A stretch of 64,000 nt of DNA from Rebecca billardiae RCC1528 (taxonomy: Eukaryota; Haptophyta). Under the pieces are notes generated by a model. The model ran no database searches and was not told the origin of the DNA. It worked only from the letters and a program-made list of their open reading frames with translations. Both the position numbers and the translations under genes were made by a program. The stretch covers positions 186,001-250,000 of the forward strand of contig OZ251238.1 of the NCBI GenBank assembly GCA_965240325.2, read 5' to 3'. Below, piece by piece: positions 54,895 to 64,000 of this stretch (position 1 is the first letter of the stretch; each line of letters begins with the position of its first letter).

Positions 54895-55805
54895 GCGGCG
54901 GCGGCGCGGGCGCGCTGCACGCTACGATGGCGGCGGCGGCGGACAGCGCGGCGGTGCGCGCGTGGGCGGCGGCGCAGGCGGCGCGGCTCGCGCGCGCGCT
55001 CGACGCGCTCGACGCGCTCGGCGGCGCGGCGCCCGACGCGCGCGCCCCCGACGCCGCCACGCGCGCCGCCCTCACCGCCCTCGCCGAGCGCACCCTGGTC
55101 GACGTCTTGGGCACGGCCTCGCGGCGCGAGCTGCGCGCGCTCAAGCGCGCGTATGAGGCGGCCGCGGGCGCGCGGCGCGCGGGCGCGCCGCGCCGGCTGG
55201 CGCGCGCGGTGGTGGCGGCGACGCGCGCGGAGCTGCAGACGGCGCTCGCGCACGCGGTGAAGCGCGCGCCCGGCCGCGCGGTCGGCGCCACCAGCCGCGC
55301 GCACGCCGCCTGCCTGCGCGCGGCCGCGCGCTCCGCGCTCCCGTGGGCGCGCGCGCACGCCGCCGCGCTCGTCGGCTGCGCGGCGCCGGACGCGCAGCTG
55401 CGCGGCACCGCGGCGGCGCTCGCGCGCGAGGGCGGCGGCGAGCTGGCGGCGGAGGGCGGCGGCGACGGCGCCGCCGAGCTGTGCGTCGCGCTCCTCGACG
55501 CGGTCGGCGAGCCCGCCGCGGCGCTCGGCGCGCCCTCGCCCCTCAACCTGTGCACACTGCCGCCGCTGGCAGCGCTGCTCGCGCACCGCGCGCGCACAGC
55601 ACTCGCGCCCAGCCGCACGGCGCGCGCGCCGCCGCCCGGGCTCGGCGTCACGTTCGTCGCGCCCGAGCCCGCGGCGGGCGGCGGCGGCGGCGTGCTCGCG
55701 CGCCCGCCGCCGCGCTCGAGCTCGCCCCCGCTGGGCGCATCGCTCGGCTCACCGCTCGGCGCGCGCTCGCACACGGCCAGCTGGGGCGCCGCCGCCGCAG
55801 CCACC

Positions 55806-55836
<31 letters not shown>

Positions 55837-58800
55837 GCTGGAGTGCTGCGGAGGTGGTGGCGCGCGTGCGCGAGCTGCTTGGCTGGGGCGCGGCGGGCGG
55901 CGGCGGCGAGATCGACCTCGCGTGCGCCGAGGAGCTGTGCGCGCTGCTGCTGCCCCTCTCGGCCGCGCAGCTCGATGAGTGCGCGCGCGCGCACGCCGCG
56001 CGCGCGCAGCAGCAGCAGCCGCAGCCGCAGGGCGACGCCGCGCCGCCGTTTGCCGCGGCGGTGCGGCAGCTGCTGATGCGGGAGGCGAACGACGACGAGG
56101 AGGACGCGGCGGAGGGCGAGGACGCGCGCGCGGCCGGTGCGCCCGGCGGCGGCGGCGCGGACGGCTGGGACCACCTCGAGGGCGAAGGCGGCGCGGACAG
56201 CGTCTCGGACGGCGGCAGCGGCAGCGACGGCGGCGGCGGCGGCGGCGGCGGCGGCGCGGGCGCGTCGCGCGCGCACGGCGCGGCCGCGGCGCGCGGCGGC
56301 GGCGGCGGCGCGTCGCACGCGTCGGCCGCGCGCGAGGCTGGCGCGGTCGACGAGCTGTGCCGCCTGCTGAGCCGCGCGCTCGGCCGCACGGACGACCCTG
56401 CGCACGGCTTCACCGCACACAGCCACGCGCAGCTGCTCCGGGCGGCCACCGCCGCGCTCGAGGCGGTGGACGGGCCGCACGCGCGGGGCGCCCACGGCGG
56501 CGGCGGCGGCGCGGCGGCGGCCGCGCGGCCGCACTCGGCCGCGCCGCGCCTCGGCGCCGCCGCCGCGTCGGCGCGCGGCGCGGACGCCCCCACCACGCCC
56601 GTCCGCACGCGCGCGGCGCGGCTGCGGCGCGCGTGCCGCGCGCTCGGCGCCGCGCAGGCGGCGGACCGGCTGCACCTGGAGGCGTGCGAGGCGGCGGTGC
56701 GCGCCGCGCTCGGCGAGGGCGCCGACCCCGACGCCGCGCCCGCGCCGCCGCCGCCGGCCGCGGGCCCGCGCTTCGAGACGCTGCTCGTGGGCGTCGGGCC
56801 GCGCGCGACGGCGGCGGCGGGCACGCTGCGCGCGGCCGACGCGGCGCGGCGCGCGCGCGTGCGCGCGCGCCGCGAGAAGGACGGCGGCGAGGGCGGCGCG
56901 CCGCCCACGGCGGCGAGCCGGCTGCCGCCCGCCGCGGCGGCGGCGAACGCCGCGGCGGCGGCGGCGGGCGCGGCGACCCTGCCCCCGCTCTCGGCCGCCG
57001 GGCCGCTCGCCACCGCGACCGCGCCCGCGTGGCGGCGCGGCGGCGCGGCGTTCACCCTGCGCGGCATGCGCGCGCTGTGCGCGGCGCCGCCGCCGCCGCC
57101 GCGCGCGCGCTCGGCAGCGGGCTGCGCGCGCACGCTGCGCGCGCGCACGCGGCTGCGCGGGCTGCTCCTCCTCGCGACGAGCCGCGCGCTCGCGCTGCTC
57201 GGCGCGCAGGCGCGCGCGCTGCTCGCGCACCGCGCGGTGCTGATCACGCTGATCGGCTCGGCCTCAGACGCGCAGCTGCACGGCAGCAGCCTCGCGTTCA
57301 GAGCGGCGCACGCGCGCGCCCTCAGCCTGGAGGGCGCGCTGCGCCGCGCGCTGCACCCGGCCGACCCGCTGCGCGCGGCGCTCGTCACGCGGCTGCGCGC
57401 CGCGCACTCGTGCGCCTCGCCCGCGCGCTGGGCGGCCGCGTGCGCGCGCCGCGCCGCCGCCGCGCTCGCCGCGCGCGACGTGGGCGCGCTCTGTGCGCTG
57501 CTGTGCGCCACGGCCGCGCCCGCGCTGCGCGCCGTGCGAAGGGCCTTCCGCGAGGCCGCGGCCGGCGGCGGCGGCGGCGGGCTCGGCGGCGCGCGGCCGC
57601 GCTCGCTGCGGCGTGCGCTGCTGCGCGCGCTGCCGCCTTCGGCCACGCGCGCCGCGCTGCTCGCCGCGCTGCGCCGCCGCGACGGCGGCGCGAGCGCGGC
57701 GCTGGCCGCGGCACTCGGCCGCGGCCTCGCGCCCGCGGCCGACGGCGCGGCGCGGCCGCCCGCCTCCGAGCTGTGCGCCGCGCTGTGCGGGCTCTCGGAC
57801 GAGCAGCTGCGCGCGACGTGCGCGGCGTACGCGCGCGCGGCCGGCGGCGAGTCGCTGCCGCTCGGCCTCGAGCGCGCGCTCCGCGGCGGCGCGGCCGGCG
57901 TCGACGAGGCGGCGGCGGGCGCGGCGCGCGTGCTGCGCGCGCGCCTCGCGGCCGTCTCGCGCGCGCCGCCGCTCGCGCGCGCGCTCGCCGAGGCGCGCGC
58001 GCTCTCGGCCGCAGTCGCCGCGGCGGGCGAGCGCGCCGCGCTGCGCGCGCTCGGCCTGCGGCTCGAGGGCTACGCGCCGGGCGACTACCGCCTGCTGCAC
58101 AACCGCGCGGCCAGCGTCTTCGCGCTGCACCGCGAGTTCGCCTCCCTGTACGGCCGAGGCGCCGTGCTGCCGCGGCTGCCGCCGCGCCCGCCGCCGCTCG
58201 CGCCCGCGCCCCGACGCGCCGCGCGGCCGGCGAGCGCGGGCGGCGGCGGCGGCGCGGGCGGCGGCGCGGTGGGCGCGGCCGGGGCGGCGGGCGCGCTCAC
58301 GCTCGGCGGCGTGGCGGTGGGCAGCGCGCAGGAGGAGACGCGCGTCACCATCCTCAGCGGCAACCTCTACGCTCTGCCCGAGCCACCCGGCGCGGCGGGC
58401 GCGGGCGGCGCGGCGGGCGCGGGCGGCGCGGCGGGCGCGGGCGGCGCGGCGGGCGCGGGCGGCGGCGAGCGCGGCGGCGGCGGCGCGGCGGCGCGCGCGG
58501 ACGGCGGCGGCGCGAGCGCGGCCGCCGAGCCCGCGGCGGCCGCGCCCGCCGCGGCGGCGGAGGGCGCGGAGGGCGGCGCGGCCGCGCCGAGCGCGCCCTC
58601 CGCCGACGCGCCCGCGGGCCGGCTGGTCGTGCGCTTCAGCGCCAAGGGCGGGCGCGTGCTCAGCACCGCGCTCACGGCGCGCGAGGCCGAGGCACTGCGC
58701 GCCGCGCAGCCGCGCGCGCCCGAGCACCTGCAGCCGCGCGCGGGTGCGGCGGACGGGTGCGGCGGCGGCGCGGCGCAGGCACGCGCGGAGGCGCCGCTCT

Positions 58801-61800
58801 CGGCGCTCGAGGCGATGCTCCACCCCGACGTGACGATGGCCGTGCGCGCGGGCGAGCTGAACGGCGACGACGCCGCGCTCGCGCGCGGCCGCGCGGCCGT
58901 GATGGCCCTGCTCTGGGAGACGGATGCGCACGCGCCGGGCGGCACAGCGGACGCGCTGCTCGGGCGCATGTGCCGCGTGCAGCCCGTGGTGGCGCTGCCG
59001 CCGAGGGCGCGGCCGGGCGGGGAGGAGTGGGCGCGCACGCGGCTGCACTTCTGCGGCTGGCGCAAGAGGCCCGGCGGCGCCTCCGCCCTCGCGCGCTGGG
59101 TGCGCCGCCGGCGCGCGCAGCAGGCGGCGGCGCAGCGCGCGGCCGGCGCGCCGGGCGCGCCGGGCGCGCTGCCGCAGCCGCAGCCGCAGCAGCAGCAGCA
59201 GCCGGGGGCGACGCCCGGCGCGGCCGTCGCGCCGGCGAGGGGCGCGGAGGGCGGCGGCGCGGGCGGCGACGAGGGCGGCGGCGCGCTCGCGGCGGAGCTC
59301 GCCGTCGAGCTTGTGCGCTTCGCCGACGTGATCGCGTGGTGAGCGCACGCGCGCGCGCCACGCGCCGCCGCGCGCGCCCCCACTCGCCGCGCCGCGCGCC
59401 CGCGCCGCGCCGCGACGCGCCGCGCCGCAGCCGCGCCGCAGCCGCGCCGCCCGGCTGACACGCCCCCCGCCGCCGCGCGCAGGGACGGCTGGGGCCGGGC
59501 GCGCGAGATCGTGCGCATCGTCGCGCCGCCGCCCTCGCACCGCGAGCTCGTCGAGCTGTACCGCAAGGTGAGCGCGCATGAGCGCGCATGAGCGCGCACC
59601 GCGCACCGCGCGCGCGCGCACCGCGCAGCACACGTGCGCGCCGACCCCGACGCGCGGCTGCGCACTGCGCGCGGCGCGCGGCGCACAGCCGCGGCCGCGC
59701 GCGCCCACCGCCCACCGCCCGCCCTTTGCCCTCACGCGCCCGGCGCTGCGCACGCGCGCGGCGCGCGCGCGCAGGGCGCTCACGCCGAGGTGGGCGCTCT
59801 GCTCGACGACGCCATCGCCTTTCAACCCGCGCCGTCCGCGCTCGCGCCGCCGCCGGACCCGCCCGGCCTGCGCGCGGCCGTGCTGCGCCCGCCGGCGCAC
59901 CGGCGGCCGCGGCGCGCGCTGCGCGGGCGCACGCGCGCGCTCGGCGGCGGCGGCGGCGGCGAGGGCGCGAGCCGACTGCCGGCGCACACCGCGCCGTTCC
60001 AGCTGACCGACTGGCCGCGCGACCCCGCGCCCTCCGCCGAGCCGGGCGCGGACGCGGAGGCCGCGCGCGCCGCGGTCGTCGAGGGCCGGCCGGCGGTGCG
60101 GCGCGCGCTCGGGCGGCTGCTGGACCGGCTGCGGGGGCGCGTGCTGTGCGTGAGCGCGGCCGAGCAGGCGCGCGTGTTCGTGCCCGCGCAGGGCCGGCCG
60201 ATCAGCGTGCTGCTGCCCGCCGCGGGGATGGAGTCTGCGTGCGCGCCGCGCGCCACGCCGCGGCCGCGCGCCGCGCGACGCGCGACCCGCGACCCGCGCG
60301 CCGCCCTCACCGCGCGACACGCCGCCCACCTCCCGCGTGCGCGCGCGCGGCCGTGCGTGCGCGCAGCACGCTGCTGAGCGATGAGCCGGGCGACACGGAG
60401 CTCGAGCTGCTCGAGCCAGCCGACGACCTGCGCGCGCTGCTGCACGAGGGAGCGCGCGGCGGCGGCGGCGGCGGCGGCGCGCGCGGCGGCGCGGGCGTGC
60501 GCATGCGGCTGCGCGCGCTGCCGCCGAGCTCGAGCCTGGAGGAGGGCTCAGTGGTGCTGCTGCCCGCGGCGCACGCGGCGCGGCTGCTGCGCGCGCCGCC
60601 CTCCGTCGGGCAGTGGCAGCTGCTCTCCTGCCTCGAGCTGCTCGGCGATTGGCTGCCGCTGGGCGCGCCGCCCTCAGAGCGCGGGCTGCGCACGCAGCGG
60701 CTGCGCGAGACGGTGCGCTGGGTGTTCCGCCCCGAGGCGCGGCTGGCGGCCATCGTGCACGAGCGGCTGCCGTGCGGGCCGGCGCACGAGGAGCGCGCGC
60801 GCGCCGCGCGCGGCCGCGCAGAGCGCCGGCTGCGCGCGCGCCTCCAGAGCGCGGCCACGCCCGCAGAGGCGCAGCTCGCCGCCGCCGCGCTCGGCCGCGC
60901 CGCCGCCGCCGCCGCCGGTGGCGCGACGCAGCCGCCGGGCAGCGGCGGCGGTGCCGGCGGTGCCGGCGCGGGCGTGGTGGGCTCGGGCGCGCTGCCGCCG
61001 GCGACGCCGCCCATCACGCGCACGGCCGCGCTCGCCGCCGAGCTCGCCGCCGCCACATCGGACGAGCGCGCGCTCGCACCGGGCGCGCTCGGCACCGCGC
61101 CGCCGCCGGGCACGCCGGGCGGTGGCGGCGGCGGCGGCGGCGGGCGCTTCTTCTCGCCCGCGCTGGCGCACGCGCAGCTGCTCGGGCTGTGGCGGCAGGG
61201 CGAGCGCGCGGGCATGGAGCTCGAGGCGCTGCTCGAGCCCGACGCGTGGCTCGTCGTGCGGCACGGCTCGCTCGCCGCGCCGCGCGCCGAGGCGTCCGCG
61301 CGCGGCCGCGCGGCGGTGGTGGGCTTCTTGCGAGCGTCGCGGTTTGGGTACGCGCTCGCGGCGGGGGCGGCGCGGCTGGAGGCGGAGCCACCGCACCTCG
61401 CGCGCACGACGGGCCCGCTCGAGCCGCCGCGCGTGCCCGGCGCCACCGCGTACCGCATGGTCGAGACACGCGCCACCTTCCGCGAGAAGGCGCGCCGCCA
61501 GCCGCCCGCGCGCCGCCGCGCGCTCGTGCCGCCGCTGCCGCCGTTCGGCGGCGCGAGCGGCGCGCTGCCCAAGCCGGGCACGGTGGCGGCGGCGGCGGCG
61601 GCGGCGGCGGGCGCGCGCTCGGGCGACCGGCAGGGCCACACCTTCCCCTCGCGCGAGCGCGCCGCCGCGCTCACCGCGCTCGAGCCGAGCGCCGCCGTCG
61701 GCGCGCGCGGCCGCGGCGGCGGCGCGCGCGGCCGCGGCCGCGGCCGCGCCGCGCCGCTCGACGCGCCGCCGGCCGACGCGGCCGAGCGCGGCGAGGGCAG

Positions 61801-62941
61801 CGGCGGCGGCGGCGGCGGCGGCGCGGCGGAGGCGCCGCCGTCCGGCGCCGAGTGCCTCGAGCTCGTGCGCTGGACCTCGCGCGGCACGATCGCCGCAATC
61901 ACGCGCGTGCTCGGCCCGCCGCCCACGCACCGCGCGTGGCTCGAGGCGCACGCGCGCGGCGAAGGCTCGGCGCTGCAGCTGATGCTCGCGCCGGACGTGC
62001 GGCTGCGCGTCGAGCTGCCAGAGCCGGGGGCGCGCGAGCCCGCGCCCGCGTACGCGCGGCGCGGCGGCACGCGCGAGGCGGCCGCCGCCGACGCGCTCGC
62101 GCGCACGGCGGACTGGGCGCGCGCGAGCGGCGGCGGCGCGCGCGTGGTCGAGCGCTCGGGCGCGGCCGCGGCGCTCGACGAGCTGCGCCGGCTGCTCGCG
62201 CGGTGCAAGGGGCGCGTGCACGCGCTCGGGCCAACGGCCGAGCTGGACGTGGGCGTGGCGCTCGGCCCGAGCGCGCGCACCGTCGTGCTCCGCGGCCTCG
62301 TCGGCGACGGCGTCGACGCGGACGCGCGCGCGCCCGCGGGCTGGCCGCCACACGCGCAGCCGCCACTCACGCTCGACCCCAACCTCGCCGGCGGCCCGAT
62401 CGTCCTCTGGCTCGAGGCGGGCTCGCTCTTCGACCCGGCGGGCGCGCCGCCGAGCATGCTCTTCGACCGCGCCGCGCGCGCCGCGTACGGCCTGCCCGCG
62501 CGCACCGGCCCGCTCAGCGCCGAAGACGTGGACGCGCTGCTGGCCGCGGGCGAGCTGCGCGAGGTGACGCGCGCCGCGTTCGGTGGCCGCTGGCTGCCGA
62601 TGGGCGCGCCGTGGCACGAGGGGCCGCAGACGGCGCGGGCGGCGACGGGCGGCGCGGCGCGCGCGCCCGCGGCCGAGGCGGGGCCGCGCGTCTTCATGCA
62701 GGACACCATCGAGTGGGCCGTGCGCGACGGCCCCGAGCGCGTCGCGCTGCGCATCGTGCGCACGCGGCTGCCGCCAGATGCGGTGCACGTCGACGTCGAG
62801 CGCGCGTGGGCGCGCGAGCCGATCCGGCCGGGCACCGCGGCGAGCGCCGGGCCGGTGACGCCCGGCGCTGCGCCGAGCAGCGCCATCGCGCCACGCGCCA
62901 CGCCGCGCCCGGCGTCGGCGCCGCGCCGGCGCGGCGCGTGA
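52809..62941 (+). CDS. Giant annexin-like repeat protein with a repeated C-terminal module, 4 exons
   Basis: Exons 52809-59338, 59483-59567, 59775-60238 and 60367-62941 give 3,217 residues; introns of 144, 207 and 128 bp (GTGAGC, GTGAGC, GTGCGC; all ..GCAG) keep frame. N-terminal helices include IQ-like stretches (VIGRAVRRRYDARTLAAR, ATIQRQLRARRQAR). At about 540, 763, 855, 1047, 1477, 1560 and 1658 there are segments patterned like annexin repeats, for example LVDVLGTASRRELRALKRAY, LITLIGSASDAQLHGSSLAF and LCGLSDEQLRATCAAYARAA. Canonical GxGT calcium loops are mostly absent. A polyAsp/polyGly run lies at about 675-700. The C-terminal third repeats a unit with VRxx..ITRVLGPPPTHRAWL and LxxML-PDVxLxV..RGRAAVxxFL (about 2000, 2640, 2890) plus a WLPLGAPP../WLPMGAPW pair. 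Known annexins bind membranes with calcium. A large membrane- or cytoskeleton-associated protein is inferred; the annexin call is tentative. Confidence 0.55.
54822..54906 (+). repeat. (GAC)n then (GGC)n trinucleotide run coding polyAsp-polyGly
   Basis: Nineteen GAC codons followed by about eight GGC codons, in frame in exon 1 of the giant annexin-like gene. Likely length-variable. Confidence 0.9.
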
Positions 62942-63540
62942 GCGCAGCGCGGCCCACGTCATGCTGCAGCAGACTCGATCGGCATGCAAGCGCACACCAC
63001 AGACGCATCTCAGCAAGGTCGAGGAGGCTGTGCTAGCGGAGCGTGTAGAGCTCGCAACGCGTGCAGCTCGTCTGTCTCCAAGGGCCGTCAACCTGTGTGC
63101 GTCGCCGTACTGGCGCAGGCGCGGCTCGTCCACCAAGGCAGAGAGCTTGCCAGACTGACGGTGTTCGCCGCGTGTCACACTCGAATGCAAGCAGCGCACA
63201 TTACGCGCGCTCAGGACTGAACTGTACTGCCTACTGCCTATGTACTGGCAATAGCCAAAATAACCAATACGCGGCGCGTGGACGTGGTACTGCGCGGTGA
63301 CTATATGATATCGACTCTCGATGCGAAACCCGCGCGGTCGTGGCTAGGCGTATACCATCTTGGCGGCTCGTTCTTCGGACACAACCGGCAGCGCCACAGG
63401 GCGAGGATATAACGCTACTACGCCCCAACCGGTGCTGCTGTCAGGCCACCCGGTCTGACACCGGCAGACACCGCGGCCAGTAGTAGTGCCGCCGCGGGCC
63501 ACCACCGACTGACCCCGTACTCCCGTGTCCCGTCCCACAG
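62942..63540. other. Intergenic, downstream of the annexin-like gene
   Basis: No gene seen. GC drops sharply from here. GGTGACTATAT at 63296 recalls 9899-9945. Nothing else supported. Confidence 0.45.
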
Positions 63541-63740
63541 CAGGGGCGCGATCCAGATGAAGTTATTGATGGGAGTTCGGAAGGGAAGCCATGGCGGGCG
63601 CGGATGCCCGTCCCACCGCGATCCAAGGCCCAGCGCCACGGCCGGGCCACTGGGGTGTGGCGCAGGCAGGGTGGCGCGGTCGGACGAGCGCGTGAGCTTG
63701 AGTGACAGCTTCCTTCCGGACCACTCTTCACGTGGACGGC
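63541..63740 (-). repeat. Dispersed repeat family A, copy 2 (inverted)
   Basis: Reverse complement matches 9080-9312: GGAAGGAAGCTGTCACTCA, CACGCGCTCGTCCG, CCTTGGATCGCGGTGGGACG and CGCCCGCCATGGCTTCCCTTCCG in the same order. It lacks the 50-bp hairpin found in copy 1. Confidence 0.6.
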
Positions 63741-63858
63741 TTTTCGGCGTGGATTTCATCATCCGTTTTGGCTGTGAAAGGGGTAAACATCGAAAGCCGC
63801 TCAGAGTCATCACCGGACCGTGGTTTATCATCACATTGTTCTAAATAGTTACCAGTAC

Positions 63859-63917
63859 AGGCTTCGGCCGCCAGTCTGATCACCCGGAGCCCGTTATAAA
63901 GGGGAATTTAGAAGTAC
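63859..63917 (-). repeat. Dispersed repeat family B, copy 2 (inverted)
   Basis: Nearly identical to the reverse complement of 13676-13730 (GGCTTCGGCCGCCAGTCTG, ATCACCCGGAGCCCGTTATA, AAGGGGAATTTA). Adjacent to the family A copy, so both may belong to one larger element near the window end. Confidence 0.7.
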
Positions 63918-64000
63918 CGATTGTGTAGGTGTGTCGTCAAGTCATAGAATAAGTAGCCGGTCACGATGACTTTCAACTTTGGCCAGGCCGAGGGTTCATT

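Noticed and set aside
52967-57646. 1,559-codon minus-strand frame opposite the annexin-like gene
   Set aside because: Ser/Ala/Arg low complexity without motifs. The plus strand has the repeats and consistent introns.

Overview
The window reads as nuclear DNA of a very GC-rich eukaryote. Several genes can only be kept in frame by removing GT-AG introns, most of them 107-207 bp, that usually begin GTGCGC or GTGAGC and end GCAG. Proteins carry long Ala/Gly/Pro/Arg tracts typical of extreme GC. A CEP164-like protein with Sfi1-like repeats implies centrioles or basal bodies, so a flagellated protist. A GC-rich microalga (for example a haptophyte) is my guess; nothing in the sequence proves the lineage.

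Region 1 (1-20.8 kb) is gene-poor, less GC-rich and full of repeats. It has a partial glycosyltransferase-like tail at the left edge and a coiled-coil gene. A PrimPol/UL52-type primase lies between C-rich minisatellite arrays that face each other in inverted orientation. Then come a three-exon cyclic-nucleotide phosphodiesterase-like gene whose metal-binding residues look lost, a TXNDC17/TRP14-type thioredoxin, and a frame-broken glycosyltransferase copy whose tail repeats the left edge in inverse orientation. Between them lie foldback and terminal-inverted-repeat elements, other dispersed repeats and ACCGGT-rich arrays.

Region 2 (20.8-36.3 kb) is extremely GC-rich and gene-dense. It holds a GAF-domain protein, two long (TA)n blocks, a DDB1/CPSF160/SF3B3-type beta-propeller protein divergent from a nucleotide-sugar-transporter-like gene, GTGCGC minisatellites, an orphan gene between short inverted repeats, and a small four-helix membrane protein.

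Region 3 (36.3-63 kb) holds two giant genes. One is a ~3,340-residue minus-strand protein with two copies of a CEP164-type WW plus EF-hand-pair module, polyQ, a Pro-rich centre and Sfi1-like repeats. The other is a ~3,217-residue plus-strand protein with annexin-like repeats and a repeated C-terminal module I do not recognise. Between them are an eight-helix membrane protein with a dual-acylation N-terminus and a Bromo_TP histone-fold nuclear protein that shares a 133-bp divergent promoter with the annexin-like gene. The last kilobase is again dispersed repeats, shared in inverse orientation with copies at 9.1-9.3 kb and 13.7 kb.

Splice sites were chosen by eye from consensus and reading frame. 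Family calls rest on motif recognition without any search.
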